This document shows positions 35,096 to 45,158 of a stretch of 60,000 bases of DNA, one piece after another (the stretch's first letter is position 1; every line of letters begins with the position of its first letter). A model generated the notes under the pieces. It made no database searches, had not been told where the DNA came from, and saw nothing but the letters and a program-made list of their open reading frames with translations. Position numbers and translations under genes: made by a program. This stretch comes from Cryptomeria japonica. Lineage: Eukaryota > Streptophyta > Pinopsida > Cupressales > Cupressaceae. The stretch lies in the NCBI RefSeq assembly GCF_030272615.1, contig NC_081408.1:199501341-199561340 (forward strand). Direction: 5' to 3'.

Positions 35096-36805
35096 TTATT
35101 CTACAATGGAAGATATCTTAGGATGGATGGGTTCAACAATGTTAAGATATATGACTAAGTCATGATCATTGGAAAAGACATTTAGTTTGGGTTTTTCTAA
35201 ATTATCCCAATCAATTAGTTCGGGATGTAGAAGGGGTAAATCATAATGACTGTCATCATTAGATGTCTCAATGTTCATGATATAATGATCATAGCTTGGC
35301 GTAGAATAGGTATTGTCATAGATTAAATATTTTTTAGAATTGTATTTCTCAAGCGTTTCCAAATTAGTCTTAACAAGATTAATATTAGCATTTTGTAGTT
35401 GACACTCAAGTGGTCCTTCAACTGACATTTGTCCCTTAAACAAATGTATTATATCCACGCACACATCTTTGACACTACAAATTCCTTCTTGATTGACCTC
35501 ATTTGCATTTTGGAGTTGACATATTTGTGCACATGATGAAGTAGATTCTTTTAATAGATCTTGTCTCTTTTCAAACTCAACTTCTTCTGGACTAATAGTT
35601 AATCCAATTTGACTATCCCTTAGTTCTTCTATGGTTCTTGCATATCTGATCTTTGTTTGCGCTTCTTGTGGCATTGCTTCTTTTTCTTTGTCATCCCCTT
35701 TTCTTTTTGCATACGCCTCTTTTCTCTGAATTCTGAGTTTTTCTTGCCTTCTTTCTAACTTCATCTTTTGTTCTGCTATAGACAAGTCTTCTTTCATGAT
35801 AGATACTTGATCTTCATTATGTTCTTTACTTGATGTAGTGGATAAGATATCTGGACTCTATTCATACTCATTGGAGTCTGTTTCTGAATCTTGATCCAAG
35901 ATTACTCCACTATACCATACTGGAATGTCGTATGGTGCAAAGAGTTCTCTGATTTCTGGCATCTCTATTATTACTGCTTCTGGAATATCTTGTGAAGATT
36001 TTGCCTTTGTTTGTATTTTCAGAACTTGTTGACAAGATTTTTCGTCACCTTGGATGATGATCTCCTCCTCTTTCTTTTCATGTTCTTCTTGTTTCTTTTG
36101 TTTATTGGTTACTGTTTCGGCCGCTTGATGTAGCTTTTCTTGCCAATTTTCTTCTTTATAAATTGATTTCTTTCTCCATTTTTTCTTTTGATTATTATGT
36201 TGCTTTTGATTAGACCTCAGATATCCTAGCCCGGATTTATCTTCTGTGGATTGTGAGTGTGGACAAATGAGTTCTGAAATACCTTGATGTTGTTTACCAA
36301 TTGGTCTTTTTCCTTCATATTCTATCTTTTGCATGATTTCATATCCTTTGCCATATTGTTTTATGGGAATATTGACTTCTGTTGCTGTTGCTATAGTTTT
36401 ATCTTCATCTTTGTATAACCAACCAAGAATGTCCTTGTCTTTATTTTCCTCTTCAAGGGTTCCAGCACTAACAAAGGTTCCTTTACACATATGTTTTGAT
36501 TTTCCTGATGTCTTTGATTGAATATCAATAGGCTTTCCATATGACTTGGGGGAAAGTGGAAAATTTTGCAAAGAATATTTTCCCATTCCTTCATCATTTA
36601 ACTTGAGCTTTTCTTCAAAAGTTTCCCATAGCTTTGATTGAACTTCTTTAGTAGGATATATTGATTCTTTGTTATGTGGAACTCTTGTATCTTTTGTTGG
36701 CTTCAAATTATTGCAATATTGACTTGAATCTACAATTATAGTGATTTCTTTTCCTTCATGAGGAAATTTTACACATTGATGGTATGTAGAAGTAATTGCT
36801 TGCAT
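35096..36805 (-). pseudogene. C protease-RT linker region (Lys/Glu-rich)
   Basis: Two long minus frames (36805-35858, 35797-35096) separated by one stop, in phase. It starts MQAITSTYHQCVKFPHEGKE, which closely matches SMKAIASPIHKCLKFPHNGE of element F (48690-48740). It has a Gly-rich SGLGYLRSNQ segment (about 36230), then a highly charged part (KKWRKKSIYKEENWQEKL; KLERRQEKLRIQRKEAYAKR) and an acidic end. Tat elements carry a long poorly conserved stretch here. Function unknown; it may be cleaved off as a linker. Confidence 0.65.
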
Positions 36806-36814
36806 CTTATGAAT

Positions 36815-37090
36815 TCATGGTCTTCCTAGAAGAATATTGTAGGAGAGGTTCAAATCTAAAACTTGACACAATGTATCCTTTTCCATAGGTCCTATGTTTA
36901 TTGGTAGCACAACAGTTCCATTAGAAGAATGTTCTACTTCATCATAAGCCTTAATGGTTATTTTCCTTTTCGGGTCTACTGCATTCTTTGATATCCCAAA
37001 GCTTTTATCAAACTTAATGCACAAATGTTTAATCCAGATCCTCCATCTATGAGTATGCGTTTGACACGAGTTTTATTTATGGAGACTTCA
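36815..37090 (-). pseudogene. C protease
   Basis: RILIDGGSGLNICALSLIKALG (37060-36990) contains D-G-G-S, the aspartic protease site of Tat/Athila type. A frameshift near 37000 follows, then PINIGPMEKDTLCQVLDLNLSY and NILLGRP (about 36835-36815), the C-terminal retropepsin block, ending in a TGG-to-TGA stop. Would process the Gag-Pol polyprotein. Confidence 0.85.
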
Positions 37091-37982
37091 ACATGTAAGG
37101 GAGAATTGTGAGGATGTTGTAAGAACGTATCATCATTTTCAGAAAATGATAAGCGATGAGGAGCTATGAGGTGTCCTACCATGTTTTGGAACTGATCTAT
37201 ATCCAAATCTTTTGAGGCTGTTGTTTCCACTAAAGCTTTCTCCAAAATGTCCTTATGCATAGGTGAAATCTTGAGAAGTTCCAAAATTGATATTTGAGTG
37301 GGTATTCGTTGTAATTGCTGTAGTAAATTGTATTGTTGTGGATTGGGTGTTGGGTCTTTTGCTACACTTGGAAAGGTAACCTTTGCTTTGCTTCTTGTGA
37401 TAAAATTGATTGGTTCTGAAAATGAATTTTTGTTAACAATGATTACATTTACCACATCATTATATGTATAAGTGTAATTCACCTTGGTTTTTCCTTTGTC
37501 ATCTTTTAATTGGGACAATTTGCCTTTGTCATAATTTGGGAGTGGAGTTTTGAAAACCAAATGTGATTCATTCATTTTATGGCTATCCACTATAATGGTT
37601 CCATTATCAATTAGATATTGGATAAGGTGTTTCAATCTCTAACAATCATTTGTTAGGTGTCCTTTATTCTGATGATAGTTGCAAAAATGATTGTCATTCC
37701 ACCAATTGGGTTTGACTGGTGGTTCATAATTTCTTGTTTCTAGCAAAACAATCAATTTATTAGCAAGTAAAGTTTTTAGAGATGATTCTAAAGATTCTCC
37801 AATGTTTGTGAATTTTCTTCAAGGATTAGAGAAAAAGGACTTAGCTTTGTTGTTTCCTGGATTTTTATTGCTTGGGTTTTGACTTGATAGATTGAAAATT
37901 GGCTGTTGTTGTTTTGTATTACTATTATTGTCATTCCCTTCATTGCTGGCATTCCTATTCTTTGACCAGAACTTGGGTTTGT

Positions 37983-38015
<33 letters not shown>

Positions 38016-39068
38016 ATGTATTATTGTAAAGTTTTAGTTCTCCTTTCTTTACCATTGCGTTCTCTATTTTTAGTCCATTCTCGATCATTTTGGCAAAAGA
38101 GGGAGGACATTGCATCCTTAGTCGATAACTCATTTCACTGATAAGATTATCAATGAATACGTCCATTTTTTCTTGATCAGGTACATCTTGGGGATACCTA
38201 TTAAACATGCATTTCCATCATTGTAAGAAAATCATAAAGGATTCACCATTCTTTTGTTTAACATTGCAAAGATCTAGCATTGTTATTTCATTCCTTATAT
38301 TGTAGGAATATTGTGAAATAAACCTATTCACAAGTTCTTCAAAGGATTTGATTCCAGATGGTAATCTTGAAAACCACTCCATTGATTGTCCATTTAAACT
38401 CCTAGGAAAAGGATGCATAAGGTACGTTTCATCATGAGAAAATTCCATGCTCATAGTACAAAACTCCCTAATGTGATATTGAGGATCGGATCTTCCATCA
38501 TATTTGCCATATTTAGGAATCTCACAATGTTGTAGAAATGGTATCATATTCAGATTTTTATCAAAAGGATATGGGCATATATCTTCTAATGAATATTTCT
38601 TGGAGCTTGTCCATTTTGCATGTCTTGTATTTGTTGTTGAAGAGTTTGTACTTGTTGAGTAAGGTTTGATAAGGGATTATCTACATGGTTTCTCCTTGTT
38701 TCTTCATTAGTCTTTTTGTCACTACGATCTTTTCTGCTACTTTATTTGTTCACATCTTCATTATTTTGCTTATCTGTGTTTTGGGTGTTACTTGTCTCTA
38801 CATCTTGTTTCAAGCTTTCCATGTTAAAGTATTATGGTAGTTTAGCTCCAGATTTTGCCAACATTAAGAGATATTTTTCTTTTTGTTTTGCCAACAATTT
38901 TTCCATTAGCCTATCAAATTTGAAATCTTGTTCAAGGTTCCTAATGGTGCTATTGACTGCTTCTTTGTCAACAATGGTAAATCCAAGAGTGTGGAATATG
39001 GGAATATATTCTTCCTCCATTTTTTGTTTTCTAAGTTGTTCGTATTGGGCTCTAGTCCAAACTGGCAT
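37091..39068 (-). pseudogene. C gag
   Basis: Start taken at 39068 (MPVWTRAQYEQLRKQK). A stop occurs at 38832 and frameshifts in 38550-38830. The capsid-type retrotrans_gag region is 38547-38090: IPKYGKYDGRSDPQYHIREF, EWFSRLPSGIKSFEELVNRF, RNEITMLDLCNVKQKNGESF, typical of Tat/Athila. An Asn-rich stretch follows, then a CX2HX-type knuckle CNYHQNKGHLTNDC (37680-37640). 37635-37091 is a linker leading to protease without a stop. Gag would form the particle. The Asn run and the stops at 38218, 37819 and 37636 are the main oddities. Confidence 0.85.
37984..38015. repeat. (GTT)n microsatellite in C gag
   Basis: About ten GTT units on the plus strand, encoding a run of ten Asn in gag on the minus strand. 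Confidence 0.9.
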
Positions 39069-40930
39069 GTGTTTATTTCAAAGTTGTTGAAAGTTCCAAA
39101 GGACAAGGTCAATAGGTAATTATTGGCTTAGGAAGATATGCTTTATTGATCTTACCACTATTGTTTGTCTATTGGGATAAAGCATCTCTTTGTTGAAAAG
39201 CACATCTTTGTAGAGTTTCACCGTCAAATTCTGTACCATAGCCACGTAAGTAGTGATGAAAACGGTGTAGGAATGTCCTATGTTTCAATAAGATCTTGCA
39301 ATTGATAGACAAGAATCTTATTCTTTTCTGAGTAGCTTTGTAACTGGGTTTTCTTTTCTTAAGGTGATACTTAAAAGTCATATAAGCATTTGACAATTCA
39401 CAATTTTGTTTGATTCCAATGTTGGTGCGATTTTGGTTTTGATATAACCTAGGTTCAAAATAGGAAAGATATATCCAAGATTAGGAACCTAGTATAGATC
39501 TGAACAAGCTTCGTGATAGAGGATTTGATTATCTTGATGAGAAACTTGACAAAGATGTTGATTTTTTTGCACTTAAGATGGTTGAATCGATAGCTTGTTA
39601 AATGTTTATGTTTATAGAACCTTTTGAGTATAACCTGTTGGATTAGCAACCTAGTTGTTTGAGCTAGTTTGAAAATACGTGATGGTTTAGAGACAAACCT
39701 ACTTCAAGAATTATTTTGACATTGATGATTTTGACACTTTGAATTCTTTTGATCTGATGTTTCAAGTGTTGGAAATTTTTTATATTGTCTTTTGACCAAA
39801 CTTTTTCAGCAATTTGTTGTATTTTTGCTCACTCATAGATGATAAGTTTCTTCAATTTTTTGACCATTCGAAACAAGTTACAGACATAGAAGACACAATG
39901 CTTCATAAAATAAAATGCACAAGCAAGTACAAATCCCTATGGCAGGTTGAGACAATAGTTTTTGAATCTCATATGGAGTTTCCTCCGAGGCTACGCTATT
40001 CAAAGCACATATTTAGATGCTTGACCCCACTAGCTCCACCCTCGAAACTCATTTCTTCGGGGCAGCCAAGCACTAGTTTCCATGAAATCTCCCCATGGAA
40101 AACTTTTATATCTCTACTAGGAATTGTATGTATGTGAGCCGCTTCAAAGGTCCGACCTCCTGCGCCAACAACTAGAAGGATATTGGCAACTAGTACAAGT
40201 GGTTTTTAGTAAAGGCTTCCAGTTATGTGGCCATACATGCAACACTTTCAACTTTGTAAATATAGAAGGTTCCCAGCCTATAGAGGTTACATTCCATAGG
40301 GTTTATGGGGAAACATAGTGTCGGTATGAACATATCAACACATGTTGTTGAGACTTTTATCATAAACACAATTTTTTTATAGTGGATTGGAAGGACTTCG
40401 TATTAGCCTATTTCCACTTTAGGTCGTTCCCCTCTCACTGGCCCCCTCAAGGCAGCTCGAGAAGGCAGACCCTCTAAAATGATTTAATTGCTTGAAAGTA
40501 AAGAAAGTGTAAAAGAGTGGGTTTGGCTTTTTGGTCACCCAATTAAGGGGAGAGCATATACCTACCACTTTCGAAACACGAAATATAAGTGTTCTTTTTA
40601 ATCCTTTCAAAGCAATTGTTGGTTAAGTCCTATTTGGAGATGTTGCTCCAACAAGCACGGTGTTCATTTTAGCCCTTTTAAAAGTCTATTTGCAACTATT
40701 TTAGAGAAAATACCAAAATGCAAGTTGCATGCTATTAATTCATCCTCTTAGTTAAACTAGGTGAATAAGATATGATATATTACTTCCCAAATGAAGACTT
40801 TTAATTAGCTAGATGATTAAATGCACAAAATTTGCCTTAAATGCCATCTTGCACACACATGTTAGTAATATGAAAAATCTTTTTTTTTTTAGACATTCGG
40901 ACCTGCAAGAAAATTTTGTCAGTTTATAAA
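39069..40930 (-). other. C leader between repeat array and gag; no gene recognised
   Basis: 1.86 kb between the right array and gag. Tat/Ogre elements may carry an extra ORF here, but no long minus frame survives. 39169-39396 encodes an unrecognised 75-codon frame ending CAFQQRDALSQ. 39890-40330 is less AT-rich than its surroundings and gives open plus frames (39814-40137, 40124-40318) without known domains. 40400-40620 is also GC-richer. Confidence 0.5.
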
Positions 40931-41256
40931 CAGAAGCGCTAACCTAACATATGCGCTATCTTTTTGTTCAAAAGCGCTAACCTGCAGATCAAAAGTGCTA
41001 ACTTAGACTACAAAAGCGCTGCTCTATGGATATAAAAGAGCGATTTCTTTGACATATGCGCTAACCTATGACACAAACGCGCTAACCTGTGATGTGAATG
41101 CATGTAATTTAAGACAAAAGCGCTAATCTATATGGCATATGCACTAACCTATGATGCAAATGCGCAATGTTTTAGGCAAAAACGCTAACCTATATGACAT
41201 ATGCACTAATCTGTGATGCAAATGCGCTAACCTGTCAAGCAAAAGCGTTGTCAGAA
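40931..41256 (-). repeat. Right leader array: about 16 units of TTAGYGCWTWTG, minus orientation
   Basis: The plus strand shows CAAAAGCGCTAACC, ATATGCGCTAACC, AAATGCGCTAACC and variants every 18-22 bp. On the minus strand, the sense strand of C, these read TTAGCGCTTTTG, TTAGCGCATATG and so on, towards gag. The array begins about 100 bp after the PBS. It mirrors the left array (13355-13648). The flanking sequences of the two arrays do not match. Confidence 0.85.
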
Positions 41257-41337
41257 TTCACACATGTGTGAATCTGCATTACAAAATGCTTTAATTTAAC
41301 TTTTTGTGGGATTTTTAAAGGTATATGCAAGGTCCAA

Positions 41338-41354
41338 CCCCACGTTGGGTGCCA
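41338..41354 (-). promoter_or_regulatory. C primer binding site
   Basis: The minus strand reads TGGCACCCAACGTGGGG, three bases after the 5' LTR. Not the iMet type. It shares the ACCCRACGTG core with the D/F site. The primer tRNA was not identified. Confidence 0.75.
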
Positions 41355-41357
41355 AAA

Positions 41358-42565
41358 TGTGTGAGCTTGAATTTCATCCTCAGAATGTTACCTGTAATAA
41401 GTTAGTTTCACAAAATACAAATGGAAATGCATACAGGAAATTTAAATTCCACCAATGAAACTACATGAAGTACATATGAAATAAAAATACTATTTTTACC
41501 TTCATGATTTATGTCTCATTGTGTCCTAACTCCACTGTTCCTGGTTGCAGATGGTGTGCTCTTAGACAATGCACTGTTGGCTTCCAAGATGGCATATGAA
41601 GAATGGACTGATAACTTGTAGTTAATTGATAGTATGATATGCAAAGCTACATGATTATGCTAAAATGATAATGCTACATGATTATATTGCTAAAATGATA
41701 TTTGCTATTTGCTTCAAAAACTCACAAATGCATATGATTGATTGAAAACTATTTTGAAGACTAACTTGAAGTTTAACTCTCTCAACTAAAACTCTTGATT
41801 TTATAGACTTTGAGAAGATAAGATGATGTGGCTCAAATCAACGGTCATGATCAGATCTGCAGATTTGAATGGCTATGAGAAAAGGTGAAGGTTGAGAGAA
41901 AGGGGGAAGGAGAAGACAAGTGTCACCCATCTCACCTTATCTGGGTTGCTGACTGAGAGAATCTAGGGATGGTTGGAGGAAATTTAGGCATGAGAGGACA
42001 AGTGGACTCAAGTCCTTCCTAAGATATAGGGAGTGTTGGAGAGAATATAGGAAATGGTTATGAAATATGTGTACGTACACAACTTTCATTAAGTTTGGAA
42101 GTTGGAGATAAATGATGAATTAATATTTAAGAAATATTAATTTTCTTAGCCACATGTCTGATGAGTTGGCAAAGGGAAGATGAAGTGGAGATGGAGGATG
42201 AGTTGGATAAGGGATTAAATAATTTAGGAAACTATTTAATATTTGAGACTATAGGATAGGAGAATAACTATTAAATATTGGATATTTAATTGTTTGGAGG
42301 GGATAATTAAATATTAGATATTTAATTAACTTGGTTAGAGGAATAATTAAATATTAGATATTTAATTATTTAGAAGAATAGGATAAATGAATAAATAATT
42401 AAATAGGATAAATGAATTAATTAATAAAATATTAATTAATAGAAAGCCATAAAATGAATTAAATAAATTAATCTTTTCAAACTAACTATTTAATAGAAGA
42501 ATAACAATTAAATAAATATAAAATATTTATTTAATTGCTCATAGCCATTTTTAGGTGTATGTACA
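41358..42565 (-). repeat. C 5' LTR (1208 bp)
   Basis: Pairs with 11698-12838. Contains extra AT-rich tandem duplications near 42320-42420 (a repeated TAATTAAATATTAGATATTT block and a repeated AGGATAAATGAAT block). Followed by TSD CAAAC at 42566-42570. Confidence 0.9.
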
Positions 42566-42570
42566 CAAAC

Positions 42571-42844
42571 CATTAATGCTTTTAACCCGATTCTTTCGCC
42601 AATGTCCTTATTTATCCATTCTCAAGCTTCCCACAAAATTATGGCTCCATCCACCTTTAAATAAAAGCTTTTTATTTTGGGCAGTTGGCTAAAAAAATCA
42701 GCTTGTCAATTTTGAAAGTTGGAATCTCTTATTTGTCCAAATGGATATCCGAAAATGCAAAAACATTAAAATAAAAGTAAACAAAAAGGAAATATTTTTG
42801 AGTGATGCAGGATTGCCCTTACACCAGCGGATGCTCCTGCATCA
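42571..42844 (-). repeat. Element B 5' LTR, outer part
   Basis: Sequence resuming after the C TSD. On minus it begins TGATGCAGGAGCATC at 42844, a plausible LTR start close to the E LTR start (TGGTGCAGGAG). Together with 11131-11697 it would give an 841-bp LTR. Confidence 0.55.
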
Positions 42845-43840
42845 AGAAGTCCAATAAATAAGTGTTTGAATATTTTTTGTAGTTTCATTTGTTTGTAAAT
42901 TTAAATAGAAAAAGCTATATGATTATAAAATCATCATTTAATGTTGAAATGGAAATATGAGTTTTAATGCATGTTTGTTATATGTTTTAAGAAAATGTGG
43001 GTAAATGAAACTAGTTGGGAATTAAAAAGGATTATTTTAAATATTTTTATTTTTAAAATTATGAAAAGTGCTTTTGGGTTAAAAAGAAAAAATACAATTC
43101 ATTTAGAAACTTAGCCTATTTTGAAGAGAAAATTGGAGAGGAAAAAACCCTCCTTGTGAAGAAAATCAATCTGTTAATTGGGAGGACATTTGGAAAATTA
43201 ATCACATAAGATCAATTGTATTGGGATAGGAATTAGGAAGGTAAGTGGTATCCTAATTCAATTATGCATTTGTTGTCAATATTTGAAATGGTCTTCATTT
43301 GGAATTTTTGCATGAATTTTCCTTTGTTCTTTGTCTATGCTCAATTTTAGTTGTTGAAAAGGTTTTCTTTTCATAAGTAGGAAAATTATACTCCTTATTG
43401 TATTTATGTCATTCAATTTGAATGTGTATAGATAATTATGAGATTTTTAATGATTTTTTTTTAAAATGCAGGGTATAATGCCTAATGTATCTACAATATC
43501 TCAAACCGTGTATTTGACATGAAAAAAGAGGTGTTGGGTACTTTTATTCCAAAAGGGTATTCTTTCAATTTTGATTTCGCAAATTTAGATTTTGGGTAAA
43601 ATTTAAAGCTATTTTAATGGAGTTTCATGGAATATTCTAGTTTTTGGAATTTTTTCAATAATAGAAAAAATAAGAAATTGTGATAAATAATGATGAGTCA
43701 TTGTGTGGAAATGAAGGTATACTTTGTCAATCATGAAAAGTGATATTTATTTTATTGTGTGTGGGCAATATTGTGAAATTGAATACATGATGTGTATATA
43801 TTGTGAGAATTTGGAAAATGATGCTTTATCTGGATGTTTT
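42845..43840. other. Unassigned AT-rich DNA between B and F; no gene recognised
   Basis: About 1 kb with many stops in all frames, T-runs and no LTR or terminal inverted repeat features. It may be old intergenic DNA or the remnant of an older element. Confidence 0.5.
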
Positions 43841-44011
43841 TGTAGCGTCCTAAAATTGCGACACTTGCAATTTCGACCGCATTTGGGTCTTCACGATGGC
43901 GACACAACACTAAACCTGAATGGAGACCCCGAAACTTGCTCATGACACCAAAAACTGCATTTTTCCAGCACCTTGCCTGATCCTCCTTGCACCCTGCTGT
44001 CCCGGGAGGTG

Positions 44012-44100
44012 GGACCAGAGCGCCCAGCGCCCTGGTCCTTCAGGACCAGGGTGCCCAGCGCCCTGGTCCCCCAGGACCATGGTGCCCAGTGCCCTGGTCC
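44012..44100. repeat. GGACC..GGTCC GC-rich cassettes in F 5' LTR
   Basis: Three 27-bp near-perfect palindromes, 44012-44038, 44043-44069 and 44074-44100, separated by 4-bp spacers (TTCA, CCCA), giving a 31-bp period. In the 3' LTR they are 50681-50707, 50712-50729 (shortened by 9 bp at its centre) and 50734-50760. Confidence 0.9.
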
Positions 44101-44222
44101 CTGGCCCTATTTTGGGCCCGGTCTCCTATGGGACTTCGGGCCTTTTTGTTTGCAAATTGGAAAATAGCATTTCCTGGTTGGCCTAAGGTCGGGAAAATCA
44201 GTCTTTTAACCCTAATTGGCAA

Positions 44223-44230
44223 GTATAAAA
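44223..44230 (+). promoter_or_regulatory. Putative TATA box in F 5' LTR
   Basis: GTATAAAAA about 380 bp into the LTR, conserved in the 3' LTR near 50883. Promoter role is inferred. Confidence 0.5.
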
Positions 44231-44300
44231 ACTACTTTTCCTCTCCCATTTTGAAGGTCGAAAAGAGGAAGGACATATGTGTACAAGACGCGGAAATGAT

Positions 44301-44480
44301 ATTCAAACATTCAAGCATTCAAGCATTCAAGCATTCAAGCATTCCTTCAAGCAATTGATCATTCTATGTCTCTATTCAAGGCTAAGTGTTGCATTCAAGA
44401 CAAGGATTCAACCATTGAAGAGGAGATCACATATTACAACATACAACATACAACATACAACATACAACAAACAACAACAT
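44301..44480. repeat. Two short tandem repeats in F LTR
   Basis: ATTCAAGC repeated about five times (44301-44345) and CATACAA repeated about four times (44436-44480). In the 3' LTR the second array is shorter (51096-51130), showing slippage since insertion. Confidence 0.9.
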
Positions 44481-45139
44481 CTATACCTTCGCATATAAGG
44501 ATACAAACATCCTTTCAACAAGGTATTAGTACTTGTTTTACATTACATTTACAGCATTTCTCATTTCTTGGTTAATTCCAAAACCGGGGTTTGACCTAAG
44601 GGAAAACCCCTAATCCCTAACCCCCCAATCATCTTCACTTTTATGTGTGTAGGTTGCAGGTACGCAGCTGAAATTGGAGATCTGGAATCCTTGTGTAGAG
44701 ACGAACAGATCCCCCTTTGTTTTGCGGATTTTTCGGAGGACTGTGTGCACGCCGGGCGCCATCGTCCTGTCAACTTTTGCTCAAATTTGCAGAACAGCAC
44801 CATCTCGACATTTTACTGCTAATTCCAGGTCCGCAGCTTCATATCATATCCCTAACTCAGTTTATAAGTGAATCTTTCTCACTTTCTATGCATTCCTAGT
44901 TCAATCTTTCTATCTACATTCTTTACAAAAGAGGGTATCCTTGATATCACAACCCTTGAAACTCATATAGAATCCAATCTTGCATTGCGTGGGATTGGAT
45001 CTTGTGGGTTTCAACCCCTCTTTTGAATGTAAAGTCCCTCCTAAGTGAAAACCATCAAACCTAGTGACTCTCCCTTCTCTCTCCTCGGAGTTGGGGAGGG
45101 GAGAACGACCAAGGTTCGATTATTTTCCGCTTTACATTT

Positions 45140-45158
45140 TGGTGAACCCGACGTGAAC
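45140..45158 (+). promoter_or_regulatory. F primer binding site
   Basis: TGGTGAACCCGACGTGAAC, three bases after the LTR and the same as in D. Confidence 0.75.

Larger units (their letters stand above)
11698..42565 (-). mobile_element. Element C: giant Tat-lineage Ty3/gypsy retrotransposon with antisense ORF
   Basis: The span is 30868 bp, about 17.5 kb after removing nested E and D. The LTRs are 11698-12838 (3') and 41358-42565 (5'), with perfect TSD CAAAC at 11693-11697 and 42566-42570. A PBS (41338-41354) and PPT (12839-12852) give minus orientation. Order on minus: leader with repeat array, gag, protease, a long linker, RT, RNase H, second RNase H, integrase, then an antisense plus-strand plant-mobile-domain ORF before the PPT. 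The second, archaeal-type RNase H is diagnostic of the Tat lineage (Ogre, Retand, Tat, Grande). Extra ORFs, some antisense, are known in that lineage. All coding parts carry stops or frameshifts. Confidence 0.9.
1..42844 (-). mobile_element. Element B: Ty3/gypsy chromovirus-like shell, interrupted by A1 and C
   Basis: This is the outermost element of the left 43 kb. Its pieces are 1-512 (end of RNase H and start of integrase), 8216-11130 (RNase H start, RT, protease, gag, PBS), 11131-11697 and 42571-42844 (5' LTR split by C). All pieces read on the minus strand in gag, protease, RT, RNase H, integrase order. The RNase H reading is cut at 8210/513 by A1 with TSD AAAAC. The rest of the integrase and the 3' LTR lie left of the window, so no LTR pair can be compared. 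Gag, protease and RT motifs closely resemble those of chromovirus E. No chromodomain is visible because that end is missing, so chromovirus is an inference from similarity. Confidence 0.75.
43841..45136 (+). repeat. F 5' LTR (1296 bp)
   Basis: Begins TGTAGCGTCC, ends GCTTTACA. Includes the end hairpin (43853-43873), three GGACC..GGTCC cassettes (44012-44100), a TATA-like site near 44223, tandem repeats (44301-44345, 44436-44480) and the 30-bp core (44738-44767). Confidence 0.95.

Noticed and set aside
39814-40318. Possible host gene fragment on plus in two overlapping frames
   Set aside because: No homology I can name and no splice or promoter support; kept only as a low-level finding.
43973-44358. 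Proline-rich ORFs in the F LTR, also at 50589-51018
   Set aside because: They come from the tandem GC-rich cassettes in an LTR and are read in several frames at once; no independent coding evidence.
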